A stretch of 64,000 nt of DNA, from the NCBI RefSeq assembly GCF_003269035.1, contig NZ_QLTK01000023.1:1-64000 (forward strand). Direction: 5' to 3'. Shown here one piece after another: positions 1 through 8,302 of this stretch (its first letter is position 1; the number at the start of each line of letters is the position of its first letter). The position numbers were made by a program, and so were the translations under genes. This stretch comes from Paraburkholderia bryophila (lineage in GTDB: Bacteria; Pseudomonadota; Gammaproteobacteria; Burkholderiales; Burkholderiaceae). Below the pieces are notes generated by a model. It was not told the DNA's origin. It was given only the letters and a program-made list of their open reading frames with translations, and did no database searches.

Positions 1-134
1 CGGTAATGCAGATCGTTGCCGGTCTTGCCGACCGTGCACAGGGCGGTATTGCCCGCCGTCACGCCCGACAGCGCCACGGATTTCTTCGGTTTGAATGCGC
101 CTGCGGCCGGCGTGCTGTTGTCTGCTTCGCTCAT
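1..134 (-). CDS. prpC: 2-methylcitrate synthase, 5' end only (partial)
   Basis: Only the first 44 or so residues are present; the gene runs off the left edge. The N-terminus contains KPKKSVALSGVTAGNT and TVGKTGNDLHYR, which I recognise as the start of 2-methylcitrate synthase, the enzyme that condenses propionyl-CoA with oxaloacetate in the methylcitrate cycle. The ATG at 132-134 follows a GGAGAC-type ribosome binding site. Divergent prpR and a sigma-54 promoter in between support the call. The citrate synthase catalytic residues lie outside the window and cannot be checked. In many Burkholderia prpB comes first, so its absence here is a minor difference in order. Confidence 0.88.
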   Translation of the reverse strand, partial: MSEADNSTPAAGAFKPKKSVALSGVTAGNTALCTVGKTGNDLHY

Positions 135-188
135 GGGTTTGTCTCCAGATGCATTGGGGGTGCTGTTGACTTTGACTGCAGCCTGAAA

Positions 189-204
189 TGCAAAGAACGG
201 GCCA
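189..204 (-). promoter_or_regulatory. Sigma-54 (-24/-12) promoter of prpC
   Basis: Read on the minus strand the sequence is TGGCCC, five bases, then TTGCA. This matches the RpoN consensus TGGCAC-N5-TTGCA with one mismatch and has the invariant GG and GC elements at the correct spacing. The predicted start lies near 178, giving a leader of about 44 bases before the prpC ATG. The divergent gene encodes the sigma-54 activator PrpR, so the assignment fits its context. Confidence 0.85.
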
Positions 205-270
205 GGCGTGACGGATCGATCTAAGTGCCTGATTTAACAAAAGACCGCTGTCCGGCATAGCTAGCCGCTC

Positions 271-306
271 ATTTCATAATTGAAATCACAATTTCAAATT
301 CGAAAT
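271..306. promoter_or_regulatory. Inverted-repeat cluster, likely PrpR upstream activating sites
   Basis: Three overlapping inverted repeats share the half-site ATTTCA/TGAAAT: ATTTCA-N4-TGAAAT at 271-286, TTGAAAT-N4-ATTTCAA at 280-297 and ATTTC-N6-GAAAT at 291-306. The block is AT-rich and lies about 70-100 bases upstream of the sigma-54 promoter, the usual distance for an enhancer-binding protein. That PrpR is the protein bound here is inferred. The block also lies about 50 bases upstream of prpR, so autoregulation is possible. Confidence 0.65.
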
Positions 307-356
307 TTAACGGTGCATAATAGCCGGACCTCACACGCACGCCGCGAGCGCCCATC

Positions 357-2330
357 TTGAGCACACCGCTTTTCGAACCCGGTCTGCGCCCTCGTATCTG
401 GGCGCTCAGCATCAGCCGCCTGCGCGATCTGTTTTTCGACATCGCCGCCGAATACGTGGAGCGCGCGGATTTGCGCGTCGTGTCGCACGGTTTCGAAGAC
501 GCGGTGCGCGAGATCGAAGCGGCAGGCACGGGGCGTCCCGATGTCGTGATCGCCGGCGGCTCCAACGGCGCGTATCTGAAAACCCGCGTCTCCGTTCCGG
601 TCGTGCAGATCAGTCCGACAGGCTTCGACGTCATGCATGCGCTCGCCCGCGCGCGGCGCGACGGCGCGAACGTCGCCCTCGTCACGCACGGCAATACACC
701 CGACGAAGTACGGCGCTTCGTGGCTGCCTACGCGCTCGACGTCACGTTGGCGTCGTATCAATCCGCGCAGGACGCGGAAAGCGTCGTGCTCGATCTGCGC
801 GATCGCGGCATCGACATGCTGGTCGGTCCCGGCCTCGCCACCGATCTCGCGGCGAACGCCGGCATGGGCGCGGTGTTTCTCTACTCGCGCGCGTCGATCC
901 GCGCCGCCTTCGACACCGCGCTCGAAGTCGCGCAAGCCACTCGGCGCGAAACGGTGCGTCGTCAACGGCTCGACAACCTGCTGCAACATCTGCGCGATGG
1001 CGTGGTGGCGCTCGACGCGCAAGGCCGAGTCGAAGCCATGAACCAACGGCTCGCCAGCCTGCTCGGCATCGACGCCGCGCGCGCGGTAGGCCGCGTGTTG
1101 CTCGAACTCGCGCCGGATCTCGCCGGCAGTCTGCCGGAGGCGGACGGCGACGCTTTCTGCACGGTGCGCGGCGCGAGTTACGTCGTGCATCGCGGGCCGC
1201 TGGCGAGCAGTGGCGCGGCGGCCGGCACGGTGCTGACGTTTCAGGAATCGCGTGCGGTCGAACGGCTCGACCGCACGTTACGCTCGCGCCAGCGCGTGCA
1301 GCAGTTCAGCGCGCGTTACCGGCTCGACGATATCGTCGGCGCTTCCGACTCGATCGAACGGGTACGCACGCTGGTTCAGCGTTATGCGCGCTCCGACGCC
1401 ACCGTTCTGATTCTCGGCGAAAGCGGCACGGGCAAGGAAATGGTTGCGCAGAGCATGCATCAGTTGAGCGCGCGGCGCGATTTCGCGTTCGTCGCGATCA
1501 ATTGCGGCGCGTTTCCCGAGGCGTTGCTGGAAAGCGAATTGTTCGGCTACGAGGAAGGCGCATTCACCGGCGCGCGCAAAGGCGGCAAGGCGGGGCTGAT
1601 CGAAGTGGCGCACCGCGGCACGCTGTTTCTCGATGAGATCGGCGAAATGCCGCTGTCGTTGCAGAGTCGCCTATTGCGGGTGCTGCAGGAACGCGAGGTG
1701 GTGCGTTTGGGTTCGACGGAGCCGACGCGGGTCGATATCCGCGTCGTCGCGGCGACGCATCGTGCGTTGACGGAGGGCATCGCCGCGGGGCGTTTTCGCG
1801 CGGACCTCTACTATCGGCTCAACATTCTGAGCATCGCGCTGCCGCCGCTGCGCAAGCGTCCCACCGACCTGCTGCCACTCGCCGTCGAACTGTTATTGCA
1901 GGCCGCCGCGCGTGAACCGAGGCTCGCAGCGCGGCTGCCGGATGCCGCGGCAGCGGAACGGCTACTCGAAGGTCTCGGCGATGCGTTGCGACACTACCCG
2001 TGGCCCGGCAATGTGCGTGAATTGCAGAACGTGATCGAACGGCTCGCGGTGGAACTCGCCGACGCCGACATGGATTCAGACACCGGCGCGATTCAAGTCA
2101 AGGCCGCCCTCCCGCGCGAAATTCTGCGCGCCGTCGCGCCTGAAATCAGCTTCGATCCTCAACCACGCGCGAAAAAATCGGCCCTCACGTTACGCGAACG
2201 CAGCCGTCACGTGGAAGCCGACGAAATCCGCGCGGCGCTCGTCACGCACGGCGGCGACCGCGACGCGGTGTGCGCCGACCTCGGTATCAGCAAGACGACG
2301 TTATGGCGGAAGCTGAACGCGGCGCAGTAA
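357..2330 (+). CDS. prpR: Propionate catabolism sigma-54 activator PrpR
   Basis: A 657-residue bacterial enhancer-binding protein that activates the prp genes, in known homologues in response to 2-methylcitrate. The N-terminal half begins RPRIWALSISRLRDLF and fits the PrpR_N sensor domain. A PAS-like segment follows (about 200-300). The AAA+ domain has Walker A GESGTGKE near 354-361 and the sigma-54 contact loop GAFTGA near 401-406. A Fis-type helix-turn-helix closes the protein (AVCADLGISKTTLWRK). The most upstream sensible start is TTG at 357; the ribosome binding site is weak and no ATG fits the family start. The 3' end overlaps the convergent AraC gene by 44 bases. Confidence 0.93.
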   Translation: MSTPLFEPGLRPRIWALSISRLRDLFFDIAAEYVERADLRVVSHGFEDAVREIEAAGTGRPDVVIAGGSNGAYLKTRVSVPVVQISPTGFDVMHALARARRDGANVALVTHGNTPDEVRRFVAAYALDVTLASYQSAQDAESVVLDLRDRGIDMLVGPGLATDLAANAGMGAVFLYSRASIRAAFDTALEVAQATRRETVRRQRLDNLLQHLRDGVVALDAQGRVEAMNQRLASLLGIDAARAVGRVLLELAPDLAGSLPEADGDAFCTVRGASYVVHRGPLASSGAAAGTVLTFQESRAVERLDRTLRSRQRVQQFSARYRLDDIVGASDSIERVRTLVQRYARSDATVLILGESGTGKEMVAQSMHQLSARRDFAFVAINCGAFPEALLESELFGYEEGAFTGARKGGKAGLIEVAHRGTLFLDEIGEMPLSLQSRLLRVLQEREVVRLGSTEPTRVDIRVVAATHRALTEGIAAGRFRADLYYRLNILSIALPPLRKRPTDLLPLAVELLLQAAAREPRLAARLPDAAAAERLLEGLGDALRHYPWPGNVRELQNVIERLAVELADADMDSDTGAIQVKAALPREILRAVAPEISFDPQPRAKKSALTLRERSRHVEADEIRAALVTHGGDRDAVCADLGISKTTLWRKLNAAQ

Positions 2331-2667
2331 CGCTCCCGGCACGGCCGCCGGCACGCTCGATAAACATGCTCGGCGTCATCCCGCAGCAGCGCTTGAAATG
2401 CCGGCTGAAATGGCTCTGATCGAAGAAGCCGACCTCGGTCGCCACCACCGAACCCGGCACGCCCTCGAGCAACAACATCTGCGCGCGCTGAATCCGCAAA
2501 CCGCACAGATACCGATACGGCGACGAACCATACTGCTGCCGGAACGCCGTCGCGAAGCGCGACACGCTCAGCGCGGACAGCGCCGCGAGCTGCGCGAGCG
2601 TCACCGGTTCGTCGAAGTGCGCTTCGATAAACGCTCGCGCGGCGTTGAGCCCAAGCGACTGTCTCAT
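2287..2667 (-). CDS. Minimal AraC-family regulator (DNA-binding domain only)
   Basis: 126 residues holding little more than the two helix-turn-helix motifs of the AraC family: TLAQLAALSALSVSRFATAF and then SVVATEVGFFDQSHFSRHFK. The usual N-terminal ligand-binding domain is absent, so effector sensing must come from elsewhere or the protein acts without a ligand. Its ATG overlaps the stop of the upstream oxidase gene (ATGA), so it is the last gene of the transporter/oxidase operon and a likely regulator of it. The 3' end overlaps prpR from the other strand. A truncated remnant of a longer regulator is an alternative, but the start is clean and the domain intact. Confidence 0.8.
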   Translation of the reverse strand: MRQSLGLNAARAFIEAHFDEPVTLAQLAALSALSVSRFATAFRQQYGSSPYRYLCGLRIQRAQMLLLEGVPGSVVATEVGFFDQSHFSRHFKRCCGMTPSMFIERAGGRAGSVTAPRSASAITSSC

Positions 2668-3845
2668 GACATCACCGTGCTTGAACTGACCGCCGCCTGT
2701 CTGGCGGCGAATCGCTGAATGGAAAACACCTCGAGCGGAATCTCGGTGCGGCCCGTTCCGACGAGCTCCGCCATGGTCTCGCCCACGCCCGGCCCGATCT
2801 GGAAACCCGACCCGCAAAAACCGAACGCGTAAAACAACCCATCCACCTTGCTGCTCGGGCCGATCACCGGTTCGCTGTCCGGCAGATAGCTTTCCACGCC
2901 GCTCCACACGCGAATCACATGCAGCGGCGCGAGCGCGGGCACGAGCCGGCGCAATTGCCTGAGTTGGCCCACCGTATTGGCCGGCAGCACCGAAGCGCGG
3001 CATGTCGCGGCATCCGCCGGCCCGGGCGGGCCGCCACCCACGATGATGTTGCCGCGCGGAATCTGCCGGAAGTAAATGCTCTCCTCCTTGATCGACGTGA
3101 ACACGCCGATCGACGACTTGAACACATACGGCACCGGCTCCGTCACGCACATTTGCGGGCCGCTCGCGATGAGCGGCACCGTCTCGCCGAATTGTTCAGT
3201 CAGACGCGTGGCCCACGCGCCGGCGCAGATCACGAGTTGCGCCGCCCAATACACGTCGCCGCGGGCACTCTCCACGCGAAACCGTTCGCCGTCTTTCTCG
3301 ACCCGAACGATCTCCGTGTTCTCCACGATCCGCGCGCCGAGCCGCGCCGCCGCCCGGCCGAAGGCGGGCGCCGCGAGCCGCGGATTCGCGTGGCCGTCGA
3401 GCGGCGAAATCGACGCCGCCAGCACCTCGCGACCGAGAAACGGCAAGCGCTCGAACACGGCCTCGCCGCGCAGCACGTCGAGATCGAGACCATGGGCGCG
3501 CGCGTCGATCGCGTACTGTTCGACGTTCTCGACGTCTTTCTGGTGATAGCAAACCCGCGTATGCCCCACCGGCAGAAACTCGATGTCCTCACCGAGCAGT
3601 TCCGCCGAACGCTGCCACGTACGCAGCGCGCGGTTCGACATCGCGAGTTGCGGCAATGCGCGGCCTTGCCGGCGAATCCCGCCGAAATTCACGCCGCTCG
3701 CCTGCTGCCCCGTAAGACCGCGTTCGAGCAGAATCACCGACCGGTTGCGCTGGCGCAGAAAGAACGCCGTCGTAGTCCCCATGATGCCGCCGCCGATCAC
3801 GATGACATCGGCCTCGCCGCCCTTGACCGGAGAAGTCGCGCTCAT
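2664..3845 (-). CDS. FAD-dependent oxidase, DAO family (opine/HCN synthase subunit C-like)
   Basis: 393 residues. The N-terminus has the dinucleotide-binding GxGxxG motif VIVIGGGIMGTTTAFFL at about 14-30, followed by a conserved E that would bind the FAD ribose. The C-terminal FYAFGFCGSGFQIGPGVG motif is typical of the D-amino acid oxidase/sarcosine oxidase-beta fold. With the two genes upstream it forms the three-part arrangement of opine oxidase, hydrogen cyanide synthase or D-hydroxyproline dehydrogenase: a small 2Fe-2S subunit, an FAD/BFD subunit and a DAO subunit. It should oxidise a secondary amine or amino acid C-N bond. Its ATG overlaps the previous stop (ATGA). Substrate unknown; HCN synthase itself is unlikely because an importer is in the same operon. 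Confidence 0.82.
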   Translation of the reverse strand: MSATSPVKGGEADVIVIGGGIMGTTTAFFLRQRNRSVILLERGLTGQQASGVNFGGIRRQGRALPQLAMSNRALRTWQRSAELLGEDIEFLPVGHTRVCYHQKDVENVEQYAIDARAHGLDLDVLRGEAVFERLPFLGREVLAASISPLDGHANPRLAAPAFGRAAARLGARIVENTEIVRVEKDGERFRVESARGDVYWAAQLVICAGAWATRLTEQFGETVPLIASGPQMCVTEPVPYVFKSSIGVFTSIKEESIYFRQIPRGNIIVGGGPPGPADAATCRASVLPANTVGQLRQLRRLVPALAPLHVIRVWSGVESYLPDSEPVIGPSSKVDGLFYAFGFCGSGFQIGPGVGETMAELVGTGRTEIPLEVFSIQRFAARQAAVSSSTVMS

Positions 3846-5212
3846 TCGCTCACCTCTTCGACCAACGCCACGGGCAGCGGTTTAACCGGCGCCTGGCCGC
3901 GTAACCGTCCCACGGAAGACAACGGCACGCTCGCAGCCGCTGCGATAATCTCGGCGCCCGCATGGCCACAATAGCGCCCCTGGCAACGGCCCATGCCGAC
4001 GCGCGAAAACGCCTTCGCGCGATTGGCTTCGCACGCGCCGGTTGCCTGCACGACGCGGCGCAATTCGCCGGCCGTGATCGCTTCGCAACGGCAGACGATC
4101 GTTTCGTCCGGCAACGAGGCGGCGAATTTCGCCGGCCACGGAAACGCTTCTCTCAACCCGGCGGCGAAGCGTGTGAAGCGCGCGAGTTCGGCACGCAAGC
4201 GCTCCACGCCGTCAACCGGCGTACCCAGGTCCTGCAACGCCGCCAGCGCAGCCAGACGTCCGGACCGTTCGGCAGCGTCGGCGCCGCGCACCCGTGCGCC
4301 GTCGCCCGCCAGATAAACGCCTTTAATGCTGCTACGGCCGTCGGCGTCGACCAGTGGAAGCCACTGCTGCGCGGCATCGTCGAAAATAAACCGGCAGCCC
4401 GCGAGATCCGCGAGTTGCGTCTCGGGACGCAGGTGATAACCGAGTGCCACGGCATCGCACGCGAACTCGAGGCGCGCGCCGCCAGGCAGCGCGACTTCCA
4501 CGCCGCTCACGCCGTTTTGCGGCGAGCCTTTGATCTCGACAGGCTGCACGCCGCGATGAACCGGCACGCGTGCCTTGGCGAGCACGCGTGTCAACGCGAT
4601 GCCTTTCCTCAACGCGGCGGGAATCGCCAGCAACTTGGGCAATGCGGCCACACGCTGCATGAAGGTCGACGTATCCAGCACCGCCGCCACCTGCGCGCCG
4701 GCCTTCACGTACTGCGCCGCCACGAGATACAGCAACGGCCCGCTGCCCATCATCACGACCCGCGAGCCGATCGCGCAGCCCTGCGATTTCAGCGCCACCT
4801 GCGCGCCGCCGAGGCTATACGTGCCCGCCTGATGCCAGCCCTTCACCGGCATCAACCGATCGGTTGCGCCGCTGCAAACGATCAGCGCGTCGAACGGCAG
4901 CGTCCGGTAGTGCGTGCCGCTCGCCAGATGCACGGCATTCGGCGAGATATTCCACACCAGCGTGTCCGGCAGATAGTCGATCCTGCTCTTCAACGCATCG
5001 AAGCTCCGGTGCAGCGACGCGGCACGCTCGGCCTCGGTGCCGTAAAGCGTTTCGTAGCTGCGAGAAAAGCCTTCCGGTTGGCGCCGATAAATCTGCCCGC
5101 CGTCACGCCGCCCTTCGTCGATCACGGTCGGCCGCAGCCCCGCTTCGACCAGCGCCTGTGCGGCGCGCACGCCCGCCGGCCCGCTGCCTATCACGACTAT
5201 CCGCGCGGCCAT
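3842..5212 (-). CDS. FAD/NAD(P)-binding oxidoreductase with C-terminal BFD-type Fe-S domain (opine oxidase subunit A-like)
   Basis: 456 residues from the ATG at 5212. It begins ARIVVIGSGPAGVRAAQAL, an N-terminal FAD-binding Rossmann motif, and has a second nucleotide motif near VVMMGSGPLLYLVA. The C-terminal part has TIVCRCEAITAGELRR and then MGRCQGRYCG, a four-cysteine BFD-like site for a 2Fe-2S cluster. This is the architecture of HcnB/OoxA-type subunits. The open frame extends 38 codons further upstream, but those residues have no family character and overlap the preceding gene, so 5212 is preferred. It overlaps the 2Fe-2S subunit gene by 16 bases and the DAO subunit gene by 4, which implies translational coupling and a fixed complex. 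Confidence 0.85.
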   Translation of the reverse strand: MAARIVVIGSGPAGVRAAQALVEAGLRPTVIDEGRRDGGQIYRRQPEGFSRSYETLYGTEAERAASLHRSFDALKSRIDYLPDTLVWNISPNAVHLASGTHYRTLPFDALIVCSGATDRLMPVKGWHQAGTYSLGGAQVALKSQGCAIGSRVVMMGSGPLLYLVAAQYVKAGAQVAAVLDTSTFMQRVAALPKLLAIPAALRKGIALTRVLAKARVPVHRGVQPVEIKGSPQNGVSGVEVALPGGARLEFACDAVALGYHLRPETQLADLAGCRFIFDDAAQQWLPLVDADGRSSIKGVYLAGDGARVRGADAAERSGRLAALAALQDLGTPVDGVERLRAELARFTRFAAGLREAFPWPAKFAASLPDETIVCRCEAITAGELRRVVQATGACEANRAKAFSRVGMGRCQGRYCGHAGAEIIAAAASVPLSSVGRLRGQAPVKPLPVALVEEVSE

Positions 5213-5511
5213 ACGCCCTCCCCGGCTTCCGCCAGCTTCGTGACGATCGCCATACCCGGCACGGCGGGCGTGCTGCACGCGCGCACACGCTCGCCTTGCG
5301 CGGTCCACACCCAGCAATCCTGGCACGCGCCCATCAGACAGAAACCGGCGCGACGTCCGTCGCCGAATTCGGAATCGCGCAACGTGGTCGCGCCGGTCAA
5401 CAGCGCGACTATCAGCGTGTCGCCCTCCGCGGCTTCGCGCGCCACACCGTCCACGGTGATTGCAAAGGTGTTACGGCCGGTTTCCGCGAGCCGTATAAAT
5501 CGTCCGTTCAT
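5197..5511 (-). CDS. Small 2Fe-2S ferredoxin-like oxidase subunit (HcnA/OoxX type)
   Basis: 104 residues. The central GFCLMGACQDCWV and the later RACSTP provide the four cysteines of a plant-type 2Fe-2S cluster in the spacing used by the small subunit of opine oxidase and HCN synthase. It probably carries electrons between the two flavin subunits encoded directly downstream. Its ATG overlaps the stop of the ABC ATPase gene (ATGA), which ties the oxidase to the importer in one transcript. Confidence 0.85.
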   Translation of the reverse strand: MNGRFIRLAETGRNTFAITVDGVAREAAEGDTLIVALLTGATTLRDSEFGDGRRAGFCLMGACQDCWVWTAQGERVRACSTPAVPGMAIVTKLAEAGEGVWPRG

Positions 5512-7352
5512 GCCGGAATCGTCTCCAGGGTTTGCAAGCTGTTCAATTCGGCGGCGGGATGGTGGCAAAGAATCTCCGCGCCGCAGGGCAGCTTCTTGAG
5601 CGACGGCGGCGTCATGTTGCACATGCCGTCGATCCGCACCGGACAACGCGCGCGGAACGCACACAGCTCGGCGATATCGGCGCTCTCGCCCATGGCCGGT
5701 AACGCGCCGGCGACGATCCCGCGACGCGCGTCGAGCCAACCCGGTTGCAACGTCGGCACCGAATCGACCAGCAAACCCGTATACGGGTGATAAGGCGGCG
5801 CCGCGAGCATGTTGCGCTGTCCCGCTTCCACGCGATGGCCGGCATACAGCACGATCACGTCGTCGCAGATCGCGCGCACCGTCGAAATGTCGTGGCTGAT
5901 GAACATGTACGACACGCCCAGCTCGCGCCTCAATTCGGCCAGCAGATCGAGAATCGCAGCGCCGACCACGGTGTCGAGCGCGGAGGTCACTTCGTCGCAC
6001 AGAATCAATGCGGGGTCGGCGGCCAGCGCGCGCGCCAGATTCACGCGCTGCTTCTGACCGCCCGATAACCCGGCCGGCGTGCGCGTGGCGATCGAAGCCG
6101 GCAGCTTCACCAGATCGAGCAGCGCCAGCATGCGCTTCTTCGCGTCCGAACCGCGCAGATGGTGATAAAACGCGAGCGGCCGGCCAAGAATGTCGGCGAT
6201 CGAATGACTCGGGTTCAGTGCCGTGTCGGCGTTCTGGAACACGATCTGAATCTGCCGGTATTGCTCCGGCGTGCGCCGCGACAGTTGCGCGGGCAACGGC
6301 TTGCCGTTGAACAGCACCTCGCCGCTCGCACGGTCGACCAACCCGGCCACCACTCGCGCCAGCGTCGTCTTACCCGAGCCGGACTCGCCGATCACGCCGA
6401 GCGTGCTGCCGCGCGGAATCGACAGGCTGACGTCGTCGAGCACGCGCACGGCGGGGGACCCAAACCGGTCGATGCGCCCATAACCCGCCGACAGGCCACG
6501 AATTTCCAGCAACGGCGGCACCCGTGCGCCGACGGTGAGCGGCGCATCCAGTTCGAGTTCGGGGCGGCGTGTCGCGGCCAGCAACTGGCGCGTGTACGCA
6601 TCCACGGGCGCGTCGAGCACTTGCGCGACCGCGCCGTTTTCCTTCACCGCGCCGCCGTTCAATACGACGATGCGGTCCGCCATCTGCGCAACGACCGCCA
6701 GATCGTGCGAGACGTACACGGCCGTCGTGCCCAACTCGCGCACCACCTTTTTGAAGGCCGCGAGCACTTCGATCTGCGTGGTCACATCCAGCGCCGTGGT
6801 CGGCTCGTCGAACACCACCACGGCCGGATCGGTGATCAAGGCCATCGCGGCCATCAAGCGCTGCAACTGCCCGCCCGACACCTGGTGCGGATAGCGCTCG
6901 CCGATCGTCTCCGGCGCGGGCAACGCCAGCGCGCGGAACAGGCCGATCGCTTTGGCGCTGGCGGCCTCTTTCGTCATCAGCCGGTGCAGCAGCGCCGGCT
7001 CGGTGACCTGATCCATGATGGTGCGCGCCGGGTTGAAGCCGGCCGCCGCGCTCTGCGCGACATAGGCCACCGTGCGCGCGCGCAACGCGCGGCGTCCTTT
7101 CGCGTCGAGCGACAACACGTCGAGCCCGCCGATGCACACCGAGCCGCCGCTGATCGAGCAGCCCGCCCGCGCATAGCCGAGCAGCGCCAGCGCAATGGTT
7201 GTCTTGCCCGAACCCGACTCGCCGATCAGCGCCAGAACCTCGCCCTGCTTCACCGAAAAATCGACGCCCTTGACGATCTCGGTCACGGCGCCCGGCGCCG
7301 CGCCGGCGACGACGCGCAGACCTCGTACTTCAATCATGTCCCGCTCGGCCAT
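5508..7352 (-). CDS. Peptide/opine ABC importer, double ATP-binding protein (DppD-DppF fusion type)
   Basis: About 614 residues with two complete ATPase domains. Each has a Walker A GESGSGKTT and a signature motif: VSGGQLQRL in the first half and LSGGQKQRV in the second. The second Walker B reads ALILCDEVTSALD. Each half ends in a PYHPYTG-type or DAYTRQL-type C-terminal region of oligopeptide transporters. It energises uptake through the two permeases encoded upstream. ATG at 7352 is preferred: GGAGG lies six bases before it, and its A is shared with the previous stop (TGATG). A GTG at 7355 is also in frame but too close to the ribosome binding site. Confidence 0.92.
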   Translation of the reverse strand: MAERDMIEVRGLRVVAGAAPGAVTEIVKGVDFSVKQGEVLALIGESGSGKTTIALALLGYARAGCSISGGSVCIGGLDVLSLDAKGRRALRARTVAYVAQSAAAGFNPARTIMDQVTEPALLHRLMTKEAASAKAIGLFRALALPAPETIGERYPHQVSGGQLQRLMAAMALITDPAVVVFDEPTTALDVTTQIEVLAAFKKVVRELGTTAVYVSHDLAVVAQMADRIVVLNGGAVKENGAVAQVLDAPVDAYTRQLLAATRRPELELDAPLTVGARVPPLLEIRGLSAGYGRIDRFGSPAVRVLDDVSLSIPRGSTLGVIGESGSGKTTLARVVAGLVDRASGEVLFNGKPLPAQLSRRTPEQYRQIQIVFQNADTALNPSHSIADILGRPLAFYHHLRGSDAKKRMLALLDLVKLPASIATRTPAGLSGGQKQRVNLARALAADPALILCDEVTSALDTVVGAAILDLLAELRRELGVSYMFISHDISTVRAICDDVIVLYAGHRVEAGQRNMLAAPPYHPYTGLLVDSVPTLQPGWLDARRGIVAGALPAMGESADIAELCAFRARCPVRIDGMCNMTPPSLKKLPCGAEILCHHPAAELNSLQTLETIPA

Positions 7353-8302
7353 CACGCACCTCCATGACTACGGCCGCGACGCCGCAAATTGTCGATCAGC
7401 AGATTCATCCCGATCGTCAGCGTCGCAATCGCGACAGCCGGCATCAATACGGCGGGCGCACCTTCCGATAGACCACCGATGTTCTCGCGCACCAGCGATC
7501 CCCAATCGGCATTGGGCGGCTGCACGCCGAGCCCGAGAAAACTCAGCCCGCTCAACAGCAGCACGATGAACACGAAGCGCAAACCGAAATCCGCGAGCAT
7601 CGGATGAATCATGTTCGGTAGCACTTCGACCCGTGCGATATAGAAAATCCCTTCGCCGCGAGCGCGCGCCACCTGCACGTATTCGAGTCCCATCAGGTTC
7701 ACCGCGAGCGAGCGCGAAATCCGGAACGCGCCGGGAATGTAGGCCAACGCCGCGACCGTGGTCAGCATCGTGATCGACGAACCGAACGCGGCGATCACCA
7801 CCAGCGCGAGCACCTTGCTCGGAATCGAAATCAGCGCGTCGAACAGGCGGCTGATAATTTCATCGACCCAGCGGCCGGACACCGCGGCGAGCAAACCGAA
7901 GAACGTGCCGATCACGCTGGCGAGTACGGCAGCGGCCAGCGCGAGCCCGACCGTATAGCGCGCGCCGTAGAGAATCCGGCTCAGCATGTCGCGGCCGAGA
8001 TAGTCGGTGCCGAGCGGATAGGCCGCGCTATACCGGCCGAAAATTTCCGTCGACGTCAGCGCGCCGCCTTTGTACGGCGCGACCAGCGGTCCGACGAATG
8101 CGACCAGTAGCCAGAACGCGACCATCGTCAGGCCGATCAGACCGAGCACGGAAAAACGCTGCACGAGGCGTTTGAACACGCCCTGATTCAACGCCGCCGT
8201 TTCGACGGGTGCGGGCTCGACAACCACCTCGTCGCGCTGCACGTCGTACAGTTCCGTGCCCGCGTGCGGAACGTGGTGGGGATTGGTAGGTTGGCTCATC
8301 AT
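7352..8302 (-). CDS. Peptide/opine ABC importer permease (DppC type)
   Basis: 316 residues with about six hydrophobic segments. A long polar N-terminus (about 45 residues, VPHAGTELYDVQRDEV) precedes the first membrane helix VLGLIGLTMVAFWLLVAFV. The cytoplasmic EAA-type loop is near YVQVARARGEGIFYIARVEV and the C-terminal part has GLSFLGLGVQPPNADWG, a DppC/OppC hallmark. The first of two tandem ATGs (8302) overlaps the previous stop and has GAGG eight bases before it. Confidence 0.92.
   Translation of the reverse strand: MMSQPTNPHHVPHAGTELYDVQRDEVVVEPAPVETAALNQGVFKRLVQRFSVLGLIGLTMVAFWLLVAFVGPLVAPYKGGALTSTEIFGRYSAAYPLGTDYLGRDMLSRILYGARYTVGLALAAAVLASVIGTFFGLLAAVSGRWVDEIISRLFDALISIPSKVLALVVIAAFGSSITMLTTVAALAYIPGAFRISRSLAVNLMGLEYVQVARARGEGIFYIARVEVLPNMIHPMLADFGLRFVFIVLLLSGLSFLGLGVQPPNADWGSLVRENIGGLSEGAPAVLMPAVAIATLTIGMNLLIDNLRRRGRSHGGA

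Noticed and set aside
2287..5511. Hydrogen cyanide synthase hcnABC
   Set aside because: The three-subunit order is similar, but the genes are coupled to an ABC importer and the family also includes opine and hydroxyproline oxidases, which fit better.
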